Positions 8,530 to 17,297 of a stretch of 37,266 bases of DNA are shown one piece after another. The stretch is from assembly GCF_002277815.1 (NCBI RefSeq), contig NZ_NKJI01000034.1:1-37266 (forward strand), written 5' to 3'. The translations under genes and the position numbers were made by a program. Positions within the stretch are counted from its first letter, which is position 1. The number at the start of each line of letters is the position of its first letter. The stretch comes from Pseudomonas sp. ERMR1:02. GTDB lineage: Bacteria > Pseudomonadota > Gammaproteobacteria > Pseudomonadales > Pseudomonadaceae. The notes below the pieces were generated by a model. That model was given only the letters and a program-made list of their open reading frames with translations. It was not told the DNA's origin and did not search any database.

Positions 8530-8596
8530 TTTACGCACATCGCTCCTGTTTCCCTCGACACTTTTCATCGGTTCTTTCCTTGAAAAGTTGTCTTCC

Positions 8597-8623
8597 AAGC
8601 CGCTGCTATCAGCGGCTTTTTTT
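8597..8623 (+). terminator. Rho-independent terminator after the small exported protein gene
   Basis: A 9-bp perfect stem, AAGCCGCTG / CAGCGGCTT with loop CTAT, is followed by a run of T to 8623. It lies 67 nt after the stop codon on the + strand. Confidence 0.9.
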
Positions 8624-8658
8624 CGTTCGCTGCAACGATGACCGTCAGCACTCCCCAA

Positions 8659-8760
8659 CTGCAGGAGCGAGCTTGCTCGCGAAAAAGCCACAGGCGCCGC
8701 TGGGTATCTGGTTTTACGCGTTATCGTTCACGACCATCGCGAGCAGGCTCGCTCCTACAG
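8659..8760. repeat. REP doublet (REPIN)
   Basis: Two REP units in inverted orientation: CAGGAGCGAGCTTGCTCGCG (about 8662-8681) and CATCGCGAGCAGGCTCGCTC (about 8735-8754, then CTACAG). The spacer holds ACGCGTTATCGTTCACG, which is also found in the REPIN at 33662-33761. This is the P. fluorescens-type REPIN mobilised by RAYT transposases; none is encoded in this window. It lies between the small-protein terminator and the diguanylate cyclase start. Confidence 0.9.
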
Positions 8761-8805
8761 TTATAGGGCTACGCTTACCGAGTCATTCAAGCGAACTTCA
8801 GCCCC

Positions 8806-10305
8806 ATGACCGTACGCCGTACTCCCAATCGTTCAAGCAGCCCCGGAAGACCTGAAGTCCTGGTGATCCTCGGCAGCAGCCTGACGGTCATTGCGATTAT
8901 CTGCATCGTCACCTTTCTGCTGATCCGCGAACACGCCAACGCCCAGCAAGCAGCCACACGCAGCGCGACCACCATCGCGCAATTGATCAATGCCGACGTG
9001 CTGCGTACGGTGGAGCTCTACGACTTGACCCTGCAAGGCCTGATCGCCGCCGCGCAACGGGATGACCTCAAGCAGGTTTCAGCGCAAATACGTCATCTGG
9101 TGCTTTTCGACCGATCCACCACGGCACGCTACAAGAGTGACATCCTGTTGCTCGACAAGCATGGCGAAGTGCTCGCCGACTCGTCGTTGATTGAACCCAA
9201 ACCGGGTAACTTCGCTGATCGCGATTATTTCCTCGTCCATGCCTTCAACCGCGACATGGGCATGTTCATCAGCCGTCCGTTCAAGGCTCGCTGCGACTGC
9301 GATTACAGCGATGAATGGCAAATCAGCTTCAGCCGGCGTATTTCCTCGGTCACCGGAGAGTTTCTGGGCGTCGCGGTCGCATCGATGCGCCTTGCGTATT
9401 TCGATCAGCTGTTCAACAGCCTGGACATCGGCACCGGCAGCACGCTGGCCATCATCAACGACGACGGCGTTCTCTTGGCAAAGAAGCCGTTTCTGCAAGA
9501 CAACTCCATAGGCAAAAGCTTCGCCGGCCGGCCCAACGTCGTGCGTATGCTGCGTGAGGGCAGTGGCAGCTTCGACGGCGTGTCGAGCGTTGACCGGGCG
9601 CAACGCCTCTACACCTTCAGCCGGGTCGGCAACTTGCCGCTGACGGTGGTCGTCGCCCTTTCCGGTGACGAAGTTTTCGCCACATGGAGGCGCACGGCCA
9701 TTGTGATCAGCGGAGCATCCGGCGTCCTGTGCCTGGCGTTGCTCTGGCTGACCTGGTTGCTCTGCCGCGAACTGCGACTGCGCTATAGCGCCGAGCAGGA
9801 ACTGGCGCAACTGGCTGCTACCGACGCCTTGACTGGCGTGGCCAACCGCCGAACCCTCGATCAGACTTTGCGTCACGAGTGGTTTCGGGCGCAACGCTCC
9901 GGCAAGCCAATGTCGGTGCTGATGATCGATGCCGACCACTTCAAGGCCTTCAACGATCGCCATGGCCACCAGGCCGGCGACGAAGCCTTACGCGCACTGG
10001 CCGAGGTCATTCGCGCCAATATTCATCGTCCGACAGACCTGGTGGCCCGTTACGGCGGCGAGGAATTTTCAGTGATCCTGGCTGAAACCGACAACGATGG
10101 CGCGCGTCAGATTGCCGAGCACATCCGTGAGCAGGTGGAACAGTTGCCATCGGTGGCTGGTGATGACCAGCCGATGACGGTCAGCATCGGCATCAGCACC
10201 TGGACGACAGCGAGCGATATCAGCCTGGAACAGCTGCTGTTTTCGGCGGACAAGGCGTTGTATCAGGCCAAGGAAGGGGGGCGAAATCGGGTGGTTAGCA
10301 CCTGA
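8806..10305 (+). CDS. Membrane diguanylate cyclase with periplasmic CACHE-type sensor
   Basis: A 499-residue protein predicted to make cyclic di-GMP from two GTP. TM1 (about 17-41) and TM2 (about 297-319) flank a periplasmic domain of about 255 residues resembling a double CACHE sensor (RDYFLVHAF, ISFSRRISS, LGVAVASM). The C-terminal GGDEF domain starts near 335 (LAATDALTGVANRR), has the active-site signature GGEEF at 417-421, and an inhibitory site RPTD at 408-411, five residues ahead, so product feedback is expected. There is no EAL domain. The sensor has an unusual Cys pair in KARCDCDYSDE (163-165). The ribosome site is weak and a REPIN lies just upstream. It is convergent with lpxC. Confidence 0.93.
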   Translation: MTVRRTPNRSSSPGRPEVLVILGSSLTVIAIICIVTFLLIREHANAQQAATRSATTIAQLINADVLRTVELYDLTLQGLIAAAQRDDLKQVSAQIRHLVLFDRSTTARYKSDILLLDKHGEVLADSSLIEPKPGNFADRDYFLVHAFNRDMGMFISRPFKARCDCDYSDEWQISFSRRISSVTGEFLGVAVASMRLAYFDQLFNSLDIGTGSTLAIINDDGVLLAKKPFLQDNSIGKSFAGRPNVVRMLREGSGSFDGVSSVDRAQRLYTFSRVGNLPLTVVVALSGDEVFATWRRTAIVISGASGVLCLALLWLTWLLCRELRLRYSAEQELAQLAATDALTGVANRRTLDQTLRHEWFRAQRSGKPMSVLMIDADHFKAFNDRHGHQAGDEALRALAEVIRANIHRPTDLVARYGGEEFSVILAETDNDGARQIAEHIREQVEQLPSVAGDDQPMTVSIGISTWTTASDISLEQLLFSADKALYQAKEGGRNRVVST

Positions 10306-10326
10306 AATCTGCGACGAGCCTACCGG

Positions 10327-10355
10327 CCTCTTCGCGGGCAAGCCTCGCTCCTACA
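10327..10355. repeat. Single REP element
   Basis: One REP-like unit (CTTCGCGGGCAAGCCTCGCT then CCTACA) lies 21 nt after the diguanylate cyclase stop. Its arms match the REP consensus of the two doublets imperfectly, and no inverted partner is present. Confidence 0.7.
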
Positions 10356-10365
10356 CCGCAGACAT

Positions 10366-10393
10366 AAAAAAAGGCCACCCGAAGGCAGCCTTT
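10366..10393 (-). terminator. Rho-independent terminator of lpxC / dcw operon
   Basis: Read leftward: AAAGGC-tg-CC-TTCG-GG-tg-GCCTTT, a stem with a TTCG tetraloop, followed by seven T. It begins about 23 nt after the lpxC stop. A run of A on the other side of the stem means it may also stop rightward transcription from the diguanylate cyclase gene. Confidence 0.85.
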
Positions 10394-10416
10394 AAAAAAC
10401 TAGAGAGGTTTTTTAC

Positions 10417-11328
10417 TTACACGGCCGCAACAGGACGCATGTAAGAGATCGGGGCAGTGCTGGCGTCTTCGAACGTCACGACTTCCCAGGCATCTTTCTG
10501 CTCAATCAACTTGCGCAGCAGCTGGTTGTTCAGTGCGTGACCGGACTTGAAGCCCTTGAACTCACCAATCAGGCTATTGCCCAGCAGGTAGAGGTCACCA
10601 ATTGCATCGAGGATCTTGTGCTTCACGAATTCGTCTTCGTAGCGAAGGCCGTCTTCGTTCAGTACACCATCCGCGTCTACCACAATAGCGTTTTCAACGC
10701 TGCCGCCGAGTGCGAGGTTGTGCTTGCGCAGGTACTCGATGTCACTCATGAAACCAAAGGTACGGGCGCGGCTGACTTCTTTTACGAACGAAGTGCTGGA
10801 AAAATCCACGCTTGCACTTTGTGTGCGGTCACGGAAAACCGGGTGATCGAAATCGATCTCGAAGCTCACCTTGAAACCTTCGAAAGGGACGAAAGTGGCG
10901 CGCTTGTCGCCGTCCTCCACTGTCACTTCCCGCAGGATACGAATGAACTTCTTGGCGGCGTCCTGTTCTTCCAGGCCAGCCGACTGAATCAGAAATACGA
11001 AGGGTCCAGCGCTACCATCCATGATCGGGACTTCGGACGCGGAGAGCTCGACGTAGGCGTTATCGATGCCCAGGCCAGCCATGGCCGAAAGCAAATGCTC
11101 AACCGTATCCACCTTGACGTCACCGTTGACCAGCGTCGTTGACATGGTTGTCTCACCGACGTTGGCCGCACGAGCCGGGATCTCGACCACTGGATCGAGG
11201 TCGGCACGGCGAAAGACGATTCCTGTGTCTATCGGCGCAGGCTTGAGGGTCAGGTAAACCTTCTCCCCGGAGTGCAGACCTACACCTGTGGCACGGATAA
11301 TATTTTTCAGTGTGCGTTGTTTAATCAT
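10417..11328 (-). CDS. lpxC: UDP-3-O-acyl-N-acetylglucosamine deacetylase
   Basis: Zinc enzyme for the committed step of lipid A synthesis, cytoplasmic. The 303 residues match the usual Pseudomonas length. Zinc ligands are visible: His78 (DTVEHLLSA), His237 and Asp241 (VKHKILDAIGD), and the catalytic-region His264 (SGHALNN). It is the last gene of the dcw cluster, 112 nt from ftsZ, with a possible promoter of its own in that gap and a terminator behind it. In E. coli LpxC is degraded by FtsH; the C-terminus here (PISYMRPVAAV) is the Pseudomonas type, so that degradation signal cannot be assumed. Confidence 0.98.
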   Translation of the reverse strand: MIKQRTLKNIIRATGVGLHSGEKVYLTLKPAPIDTGIVFRRADLDPVVEIPARAANVGETTMSTTLVNGDVKVDTVEHLLSAMAGLGIDNAYVELSASEVPIMDGSAGPFVFLIQSAGLEEQDAAKKFIRILREVTVEDGDKRATFVPFEGFKVSFEIDFDHPVFRDRTQSASVDFSSTSFVKEVSRARTFGFMSDIEYLRKHNLALGGSVENAIVVDADGVLNEDGLRYEDEFVKHKILDAIGDLYLLGNSLIGEFKGFKSGHALNNQLLRKLIEQKDAWEVVTFEDASTAPISYMRPVAAV

Positions 11329-11380
11329 GGCTTGGGCCGCTTCAGCGCAAATTGCGAACTGGTATCAACAAAGGCTGGCG

Positions 11381-11409
11381 ATGATAGCAGACCACGCCTT
11401 TGCTGAACA
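11381..11409 (-). promoter_or_regulatory. Possible lpxC promoter
   Basis: Read leftward: TGTTCA, 17 nt, TATCAT with a preceding TGC (extended -10). The -35 match is weak. It lies in the 112-nt gap between ftsZ and lpxC. lpxC has its own promoter in other gamma-proteobacteria. Confidence 0.4.
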
Positions 11410-11440
11410 CCAATCACCTTCATAGCCCTGATACATTTCA

Positions 11441-12634
11441 TCAATCGGCCTGACGACGCAGGAATGCCGGGATGTCCAGGTAGTCCAGATCATCTTGCGG
11501 ATTCATCTTCGCGGCAGCCGCAGCACCGGCCTGAGCCTGGTTGCGCATGACGGTCGGACGGTCCAGGTCACGGTAGTTAACCGCTGGAGCTTCCTGACGA
11601 ACAGGGGCCTGTTGTTGTGGCTGGGAAGCCATCGAGGTGTGAACGGTATTATCGATGACCTTCACAGGCTTCTCGATTTTAGCGCCTAAACCTGTAGCAA
11701 CGACAGTCACGTGCAACTCGTCGCGCATGTCCGGATCGATAACGGTACCGACCTTGACCATGGCGTGCTCGGAAGCGAAGGCTTCGATGATGCTACCCAC
11801 GTCGGAGTACTCACCCAGGGACAGGTCAGGACCGGCGGTGATGTTCACCAGGATACCGCGTGCACCTTGCAGGTTCACGTCTTCGAGCAACGGGTTGCGG
11901 ATGGCCGCTTCAGTCGCTTCACGTGCACGGTTCGGACCGCTGGCGCAGCCAGTGCCCATCATCGCCATGCCCATTTCGCTCATCACGGTACGTACGTCGG
12001 CAAAGTCGACGTTGATCATGCCCGGACGCTTGATGATATCGGAGATACCGCGAACGGCACCGGCCAGTACATCGTCAGCCTTGGCGAAAGCCGACAGCAG
12101 GCTGGCGTCTTTACCGAGGATGGTCAGCAGCTTCTCGTTGGGAATAGTGATCAACGAGTCGACGCTTTCAGACAGCAGACGAATGCCTTCGTCGGCGAGC
12201 TGCATGCGCTTGCGGCCTTCGAACGGGAACGGACGGGTCACCACCGCAACGGTGAGGATCCCCATTTCCTTGGCCACTTCGGCAATGATCGGCGCAGCAC
12301 CGGTACCGGTACCGCCACCCATGCCGGTGGTGATGAACACCATATTGGTGCCCTGCAGGACTTCGGCAATGCGCTCACGGTCTTCGAGAGCGGCCTGACG
12401 TCCTACTTCAGGGTTGGCGCCGGCGCCCAGACCTTTGGTCACGCCAGTACCCAGTTGCAGGATGGTCCGCGCGGTGATGCCCTTCAGCGCCTGGGCATCA
12501 GTGTTGGCGCAGATGAACTCGACGCCTTCAATGTTGCTCTTGACCATGTGATTCACGGCGTTGCCGCCGCCACCGCCTACACCGATAACCTTAATTACCG
12601 GGCTTGCGGGGATGTTGTCTACGAGTTCAAACAT
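11441..12634 (-). CDS. ftsZ: Cell division GTPase FtsZ
   Basis: Tubulin homologue that polymerises into the Z ring at mid-cell. 397 residues. The GTP-binding signature GGGTGTG is at 106-112, the synergy loop NVDFAD at 208-213, and the conserved C-terminal peptide LDIPAFLRRQ, which binds FtsA and ZipA, closes the protein after a variable Gln/Ala/Pro-rich linker. A strong ribosome site (GGAGAGGG) precedes the ATG. It lies downstream of ftsA with a 78-nt leader containing a tandem repeat; its high expression probably relies on promoters inside ftsQ/ftsA, which I cannot locate with confidence. Confidence 0.99.
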   Translation of the reverse strand: MFELVDNIPASPVIKVIGVGGGGGNAVNHMVKSNIEGVEFICANTDAQALKGITARTILQLGTGVTKGLGAGANPEVGRQAALEDRERIAEVLQGTNMVFITTGMGGGTGTGAAPIIAEVAKEMGILTVAVVTRPFPFEGRKRMQLADEGIRLLSESVDSLITIPNEKLLTILGKDASLLSAFAKADDVLAGAVRGISDIIKRPGMINVDFADVRTVMSEMGMAMMGTGCASGPNRAREATEAAIRNPLLEDVNLQGARGILVNITAGPDLSLGEYSDVGSIIEAFASEHAMVKVGTVIDPDMRDELHVTVVATGLGAKIEKPVKVIDNTVHTSMASQPQQQAPVRQEAPAVNYRDLDRPTVMRNQAQAGAAAAAKMNPQDDLDYLDIPAFLRRQAD

Positions 12635-12684
12635 TTTCCCTCTCCTCTACGTTCTCTAGTTTTTTCGCCTACTGCCTGTATCTA

Positions 12685-12701
12685 CAACGGTGCAACGGTG
12701 C
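12685..12701. repeat. 8-bp tandem repeat in the ftsA-ftsZ gap
   Basis: CAACGGTG occurs twice head to tail, just after the ftsA stop and upstream of the ftsZ ribosome site. Function unknown; it could be a simple slippage repeat. Confidence 0.6.
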
Positions 12702-12712
12702 TGCGGTAAATC

Positions 12713-13972
12713 TTAGAAATTGCCCTGGACCCAGCTCTTGATGCGATCGAGCAAGGCACCTTTCGGTTCTTCGTTGCTGTAGCTGTCGCGGCTACCGATA
12801 CCCGAGAACGAAATGCCGTCGGATTGCTTCTGCAGGCCGTACATCAACAGGCCGACACCGGTGGAATAAATCGGATTGCGGACCACGTCATCCAGGCCTT
12901 TCACGCCATGAGGCACGCCCAGGCGCACCGGCATGTGGAAGATTTCCTCGGCAAGTTCCGTGGCGCCTTCCATCTTCGCCGTACCGCCGGTCAACACGAT
13001 GCCCGCCGGAATCAGGTCTTCGTAGCCACTGCGACGCAGCTCTGCCTGGATCAGCGTGAACAGCTCGTCGTAACGCGGCTCGACCACTTCGGCCAGGGCC
13101 TGACGGGACAGTTCGCGTGGCGGACGGTCGCCAACACTTGGCACCTTGATGGTTTCACCGGCACCGGCCAGCTTGGCCAGGGCGCAGGCGTAGCGAATCT
13201 TGATTTCTTCGGCGTACTGGGTCGGAGTACGCAGCGCCATGGCGATATCGTTGGTCACCTGATCGCCCGCAATCGGGATCACCGCGGTGTGACGGATCGC
13301 GCCTTCGGTGAAGATCGCGATGTCGGTGGTGCCACCGCCGATGTCCACCAGGCATACGCCCAGTTCTTTCTCGTCATCGGTCAGCACCGAGTACGCGGAA
13401 GCCAGTTGCTCGAGAATGATGTCGTCGATTTCCAGGCCGCAGCGACGCACGCATTTCTCAATGTTCTGTGCGGCGTTGACGGCGCAGGTGACCACATGAA
13501 CCTTGGCTTCCAGACGAACGCCGGACATGCCCAGAGGCTCGCGGACGCCTTCCTGGTTATCGATCACGTAATCCTGCGGCAGGGTGTGCAGCACGCGCTG
13601 ATCGGCAGGGATCGCCACAGCCTGGGCTGCGTCGAGCACGCGCTCGAGGTCGGCGGAGCTGACTTCGCGATCACGAATCGCCACGATGCCGTGGGAGTTC
13701 AGGCTGCGGATGTGATTGCCAGCCACGCCAACGAACGCCGAGTGGATGCGGCAACCGGCCATCAACTGAGCTTCTTCGATGGCGCGCTGGATCGACTGCA
13801 CGGTGGACTCGATGTTCACCACCACGCCTTTCTTCAGGCCACGGGACGGATGCGTACCGATCCCGACAATTTCCAGCGTGCCGTCGTCCGAAACCTCTCC
13901 GACCAGCGCCACCACCTTGGAGGTGCCGATATCGAGACCGACGATCATTTTGCCGCTTTGCACGTTTGCCAT
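12713..13972 (-). CDS. ftsA: Cell division protein FtsA
   Basis: Actin-like ATPase that tethers FtsZ to the membrane and recruits later division proteins. 419 residues. Visible marks are the phosphate-1 motif VGLDIGTSKVVALVG near the N-terminus, the phosphate-2 motif DIGGGTTDIAIF, the adenosine motif IVLTGGTAKMEG, and a C-terminal amphipathic membrane-targeting helix (LLDRIKSWVQGNF). It starts 14 nt after the ftsQ stop and is followed by ftsZ, the standard order. Confidence 0.98.
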   Translation of the reverse strand: MANVQSGKMIVGLDIGTSKVVALVGEVSDDGTLEIVGIGTHPSRGLKKGVVVNIESTVQSIQRAIEEAQLMAGCRIHSAFVGVAGNHIRSLNSHGIVAIRDREVSSADLERVLDAAQAVAIPADQRVLHTLPQDYVIDNQEGVREPLGMSGVRLEAKVHVVTCAVNAAQNIEKCVRRCGLEIDDIILEQLASAYSVLTDDEKELGVCLVDIGGGTTDIAIFTEGAIRHTAVIPIAGDQVTNDIAMALRTPTQYAEEIKIRYACALAKLAGAGETIKVPSVGDRPPRELSRQALAEVVEPRYDELFTLIQAELRRSGYEDLIPAGIVLTGGTAKMEGATELAEEIFHMPVRLGVPHGVKGLDDVVRNPIYSTGVGLLMYGLQKQSDGISFSGIGSRDSYSNEEPKGALLDRIKSWVQGNF

Positions 13973-13986
13973 GGGTCCTGCCTCTC

Positions 13987-14855
13987 TTAATTCTTCGCGA
14001 CAGCGGGTTGGGCTGTCGTAGGCGCTACAGGTTCCCGCCAGCCAACAGCGAGGCCGTTGGCGTAGCGCAGATCGATGCGCGCAATGTTCGTAATCTGCTC
14101 TTTGAGCGTCTTGTCATAGATGGCAATGAAACGGCGCATCTTTTCCACCAGGTTGCCGCGTCCCAGCAGCAGTTCGATTCCGGGGCCCGCACTGCCGGGG
14201 CCGGTGGTCAGGAACCAGCTTCCTCGTTCGCGCAACTCCAGGCGTGCAATCGAGAAGCCCAATGGTCTGAGCATCTGGCTCAGTACCTGATATTGCTGCA
14301 TTACTTGCTGTTGAGCCCGCTGTGGGCCAAACAGCTGTGGCAGATGTTCGTAGTTCGCCAACTCACGCGGCGTGAACGCCTGCCCCTGGTTGTTCAACAG
14401 CGATTCGTCGCCCCAGCGAGCCACCGGTAGTTGTTCTTCCAGGCGGATCACCACTTCATCCGGCCACACCCGCCGCACTTCGGCGTGGGCAATCCATGGC
14501 ATCTGTTCCAGCTCGGTGCGCATGCTCGCCAGGTCGACGGTGAAGAAGCTCGACGCCACATAGGGGCGATCCGCTGCTGCACCGCTTGCTGGCTGATGTA
14601 ACTCAAGTCGCCCTGCACGTTGATCTTCGTAATCGGTCGGTCGGCATACGGCAGTAACCGTTGCGCGCCCTCGTAAGTACCGAATCCCAGCGCCACCAAC
14701 AGCACTGGCCAGAACAGGCTTTTGAGAAAGCCGAAATTGGCTTTCGGCAGGCGCGCAGACATCGGCTCTTTGGCCTCCATTCGGCTGGCACCCCGTGGTA
14801 CCGGCTTGCGGCCGGTCGGTGCGGGGGGCTGATGTCTCAACTGTGCGCCTTGCAT
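13987..14855 (-). CDS. ftsQ: Cell division protein FtsQ, apparent frameshift
   Basis: Bitopic membrane protein that links early and late divisome proteins through FtsB/FtsL. A cytoplasmic N-terminal tail is followed by one TM helix (about 44-60, SLFWPVLLVALGFG), a POTRA domain (ITKINVQGDLSYISQQAV onward) and the beta domain to AVAKN. The frame breaks at about 14563-14566: GCCCCTATG on the coding strand, where GCCCCCTATG would continue QQRIAPYVASSFF. With one C restored the protein is 289 residues, as expected. FtsQ is essential in its relatives, so a missing base in the sequence is far likelier than a broken gene. It begins 4 nt after the ddlB stop. Confidence 0.93.
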
Positions 14856-14859
14856 GGTC

Positions 14860-15840
14860 TTAACCTCGCGGCTCTACATTACTGGCAGCGTCGCCAGCAA
14901 CACTCGCAGCCAGAATGGCCAGAACCAGCTGCTGGAAATCCAGACCGGCAGCACGGGCCGCCATCGGAACCAGACTGTGATCGGTCATGCCTGGTGCAGT
15001 GTTGACCTCCAGGAACCAGAACTGCCCTTCGGCGTCCTGCATCACGTCCGCCCTGCCCCAACCGGCGATACCCAGCGCCTCACAGGCTTTTGCCGTGAGG
15101 TCCATGAGTTGTTTTTCCTTGGCGCTGTCCAGCCCGCACGGAATGCGGTACTGGGTATCGTTGGCGATGTACTTGGCGTCGTAGTCGTAGAAACTGTGCG
15201 TCGTGCCCAGGGCAATCGGAGGCAACACCTGGTCACGCAGGGTGGCGATGGTGAACTCCGGACCTTGAATCCATTGCTCGACCAACACCTGCGAATCGTA
15301 GGTACTGGCGGCTTTCCATGCGTCGATCAATTCGGACGCGCAAGTCACTTTGGCCATCCCGATGCTCGAACCTTCATGGGCCGGTTTGACGATCAAAGGG
15401 AAGCCCAGTTCCGTGGCCGCCGAAATACAATCGGCCTCGCTGCTCAGTACTGCGTGACGTGGCGTCGGAATACCCAGGCTGTGCCACACCTGCTTGGTGC
15501 GCAGCTTGTCCATGGCCAGTGCCGACGCGAGGATGCCGCTGCCGGTGTAAGGAATGCCCAGGCATTCGAGCAGGCCCTGCATGCTGCCGTCTTCACCGCC
15601 ACGACCGTGGAGGATGACGAAGGCGCGGTCGATTTTTTCGTTCAGTAAACGCTGCAGAAGGTCATCGCCCACGTCGAGGCCGAACGCATCTACACCTGCG
15701 CTTTGCAGCGCATCAAGAACGGCGTTGCCCGACTTCAGGGACACTTCGCGCTCGGCACTCTTGCCACCGAACAGAACGGCGACACGGCCGAAATCTTTCG
15801 GTGCGATAGTGGAGACGAGGTTGGCGTAGGCAGCAGTCAT
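14860..15840 (-). CDS. ddlB: D-alanine--D-alanine ligase
   Basis: ATP-grasp ligase making the D-Ala-D-Ala dipeptide that MurF adds to the peptidoglycan precursor. 326 residues. Motifs include GGKSAEREVSLKSG near the N-terminus, HGRGGEDGSMQG, the ATP-grasp lysine segment PLIVKPAHEGSSIGM, and the metal-binding end EVNTAPGMTDHS. It lies between murC (ATGA overlap) and ftsQ, the usual ddlB position. Confidence 0.98.
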   Translation of the reverse strand: MTAAYANLVSTIAPKDFGRVAVLFGGKSAEREVSLKSGNAVLDALQSAGVDAFGLDVGDDLLQRLLNEKIDRAFVILHGRGGEDGSMQGLLECLGIPYTGSGILASALAMDKLRTKQVWHSLGIPTPRHAVLSSEADCISAATELGFPLIVKPAHEGSSIGMAKVTCASELIDAWKAASTYDSQVLVEQWIQGPEFTIATLRDQVLPPIALGTTHSFYDYDAKYIANDTQYRIPCGLDSAKEKQLMDLTAKACEALGIAGWGRADVMQDAEGQFWFLEVNTAPGMTDHSLVPMAARAAGLDFQQLVLAILAASVAGDAASNVEPRG

Positions 15841-17297
15841 TTCAACTTCCCCTCGACCGGCGCAGCAACGGCACCGGCGAACAACTCACTTTTCAACAGC
15901 TTTGGTGCGAGACCGCCGATATCACCAGCGCCCTGGCACAGCAGAATGTCGCCGGCACGCAACAGCGGCTTGACCAGCGGCGCAAGGTCGACACCCCGTT
16001 CGATGTAGATCGGGTCGAGCTGACCGCGCTGGCGGATGCTGTTGCAGAGCTTGCGGCTGTCGGCACCCGGGATCGGCTCTTCACCGGCCGGATAGACTTC
16101 CATCAGCAGCAGCACGTTGGCGTCGGCCAGTACATTGACGAAGTCGTCGTACAGGTCGCGGGTGCGGCTGTAGCGGTGCGGCTGATAGACCATCACCAGT
16201 CGGCGCTCCGGCCAGCCACCGCGCACGGCCTTGATCACTGCCGCGACTTCGGTCGGGTGGTGGCCGTAGTCGTCGACTAGCATCACGTTGCCGCCATCCA
16301 CCGGCAGTTCGCCGTAGACCTGGAAGCGTCGACCAACGCCCTGGAACCCGGACAGACCCTGGACGATAGCTTCATCGCTAACGCCTTCGTCGCTGGCAAT
16401 GCAAATGGTCGCCAGCGAGTTGAGTACGTTGTGGTTACCCGGCATGTTCACCGACACGTCCAGCGGTTCGCGGTCAGGGCGCAGCACGGTGAAGAAGGTC
16501 TGCATGCCCTGCTGACGCACATTGATTGCGCGCACATCACAGTCGTCGCCAAAGCCGTAAGTGACAGTCGGACGTTTCACCAATGGCAGAATTTCACGCA
16601 CCACAGGGTCGTCCAGGCACACCACAGCCAGACCATAGAACGGCAGGTTGTGGAGGAACTCGACGAAGGTTTTCTTCAGTTTGTTGAAGTCACCGTCGTA
16701 GGTCGCCATGTGATCGGCGTCGATGTTGGTGACCACGGCCACCAGCGGCTGCAAGTGCAGGAAACTGGCATCGCTTTCGTCGGCTTCGGCGATCAGGTAA
16801 CGGCTGGTACCGAGCTGGGCATTGGTGCCCGCGGCATTCAGACGACCACCGATAACGAAGGTCGGATCCAGGCCACCGGCGGCGAACACCGAAGCGATCA
16901 GGCTGGTGGTGGTGGTTTTGCCATGGGTACCGGCGACGGCGATGCCGTGGCGATAGCGCATCAGCTCGGCCAGCATTTCTGCGCGCGGCACCACTGGAAT
17001 GCGGCGTTCCAGCGCGGTGGCGACTTCCGGGTTGGAAGTGTTCACGGCACTAGACACCACCAGCACGTCGGCGGCGGCAGCGTTTTCGGCGCGGTGGCCG
17101 ATGAAAATCTGTGCGCCGAAGGATTCCAGGCGCTCGGTGACCGGCGAGGCTTTCAGGTCGGAACCGGACACTTCATAGCCCAGGTTCAACAACACTTCGG
17201 CAATTCCGCACATGCCCACACCGCCAATCCCGACGAAGTGGATGCGACGGATGCGGCGCATTTCCGGTTGTGGCATGGCTTTCTTATTCTCAACCAT
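15837..17297 (-). CDS. murC: UDP-N-acetylmuramate--L-alanine ligase
   Basis: Cytoplasmic Mur ligase adding L-Ala to UDP-MurNAc. 486 residues from the ATG at 17297 (MVENKKAMPQPE); an upstream start at 17339 is open but would add 14 residues unlike the family. The N-terminal Rossmann motif is HFVGIGGVGMCGIAEV, the ATP loop GTHGKTTT is at 123-130, and YQPHRYSRT lies in the C-terminal domain. The start overlaps the end of murG by 8 nt and the stop overlaps the ddlB start (ATGA). Confidence 0.98.
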   Translation of the reverse strand: MVENKKAMPQPEMRRIRRIHFVGIGGVGMCGIAEVLLNLGYEVSGSDLKASPVTERLESFGAQIFIGHRAENAAAADVLVVSSAVNTSNPEVATALERRIPVVPRAEMLAELMRYRHGIAVAGTHGKTTTTSLIASVFAAGGLDPTFVIGGRLNAAGTNAQLGTSRYLIAEADESDASFLHLQPLVAVVTNIDADHMATYDGDFNKLKKTFVEFLHNLPFYGLAVVCLDDPVVREILPLVKRPTVTYGFGDDCDVRAINVRQQGMQTFFTVLRPDREPLDVSVNMPGNHNVLNSLATICIASDEGVSDEAIVQGLSGFQGVGRRFQVYGELPVDGGNVMLVDDYGHHPTEVAAVIKAVRGGWPERRLVMVYQPHRYSRTRDLYDDFVNVLADANVLLLMEVYPAGEEPIPGADSRKLCNSIRQRGQLDPIYIERGVDLAPLVKPLLRAGDILLCQGAGDIGGLAPKLLKSELFAGAVAAPVEGKLK

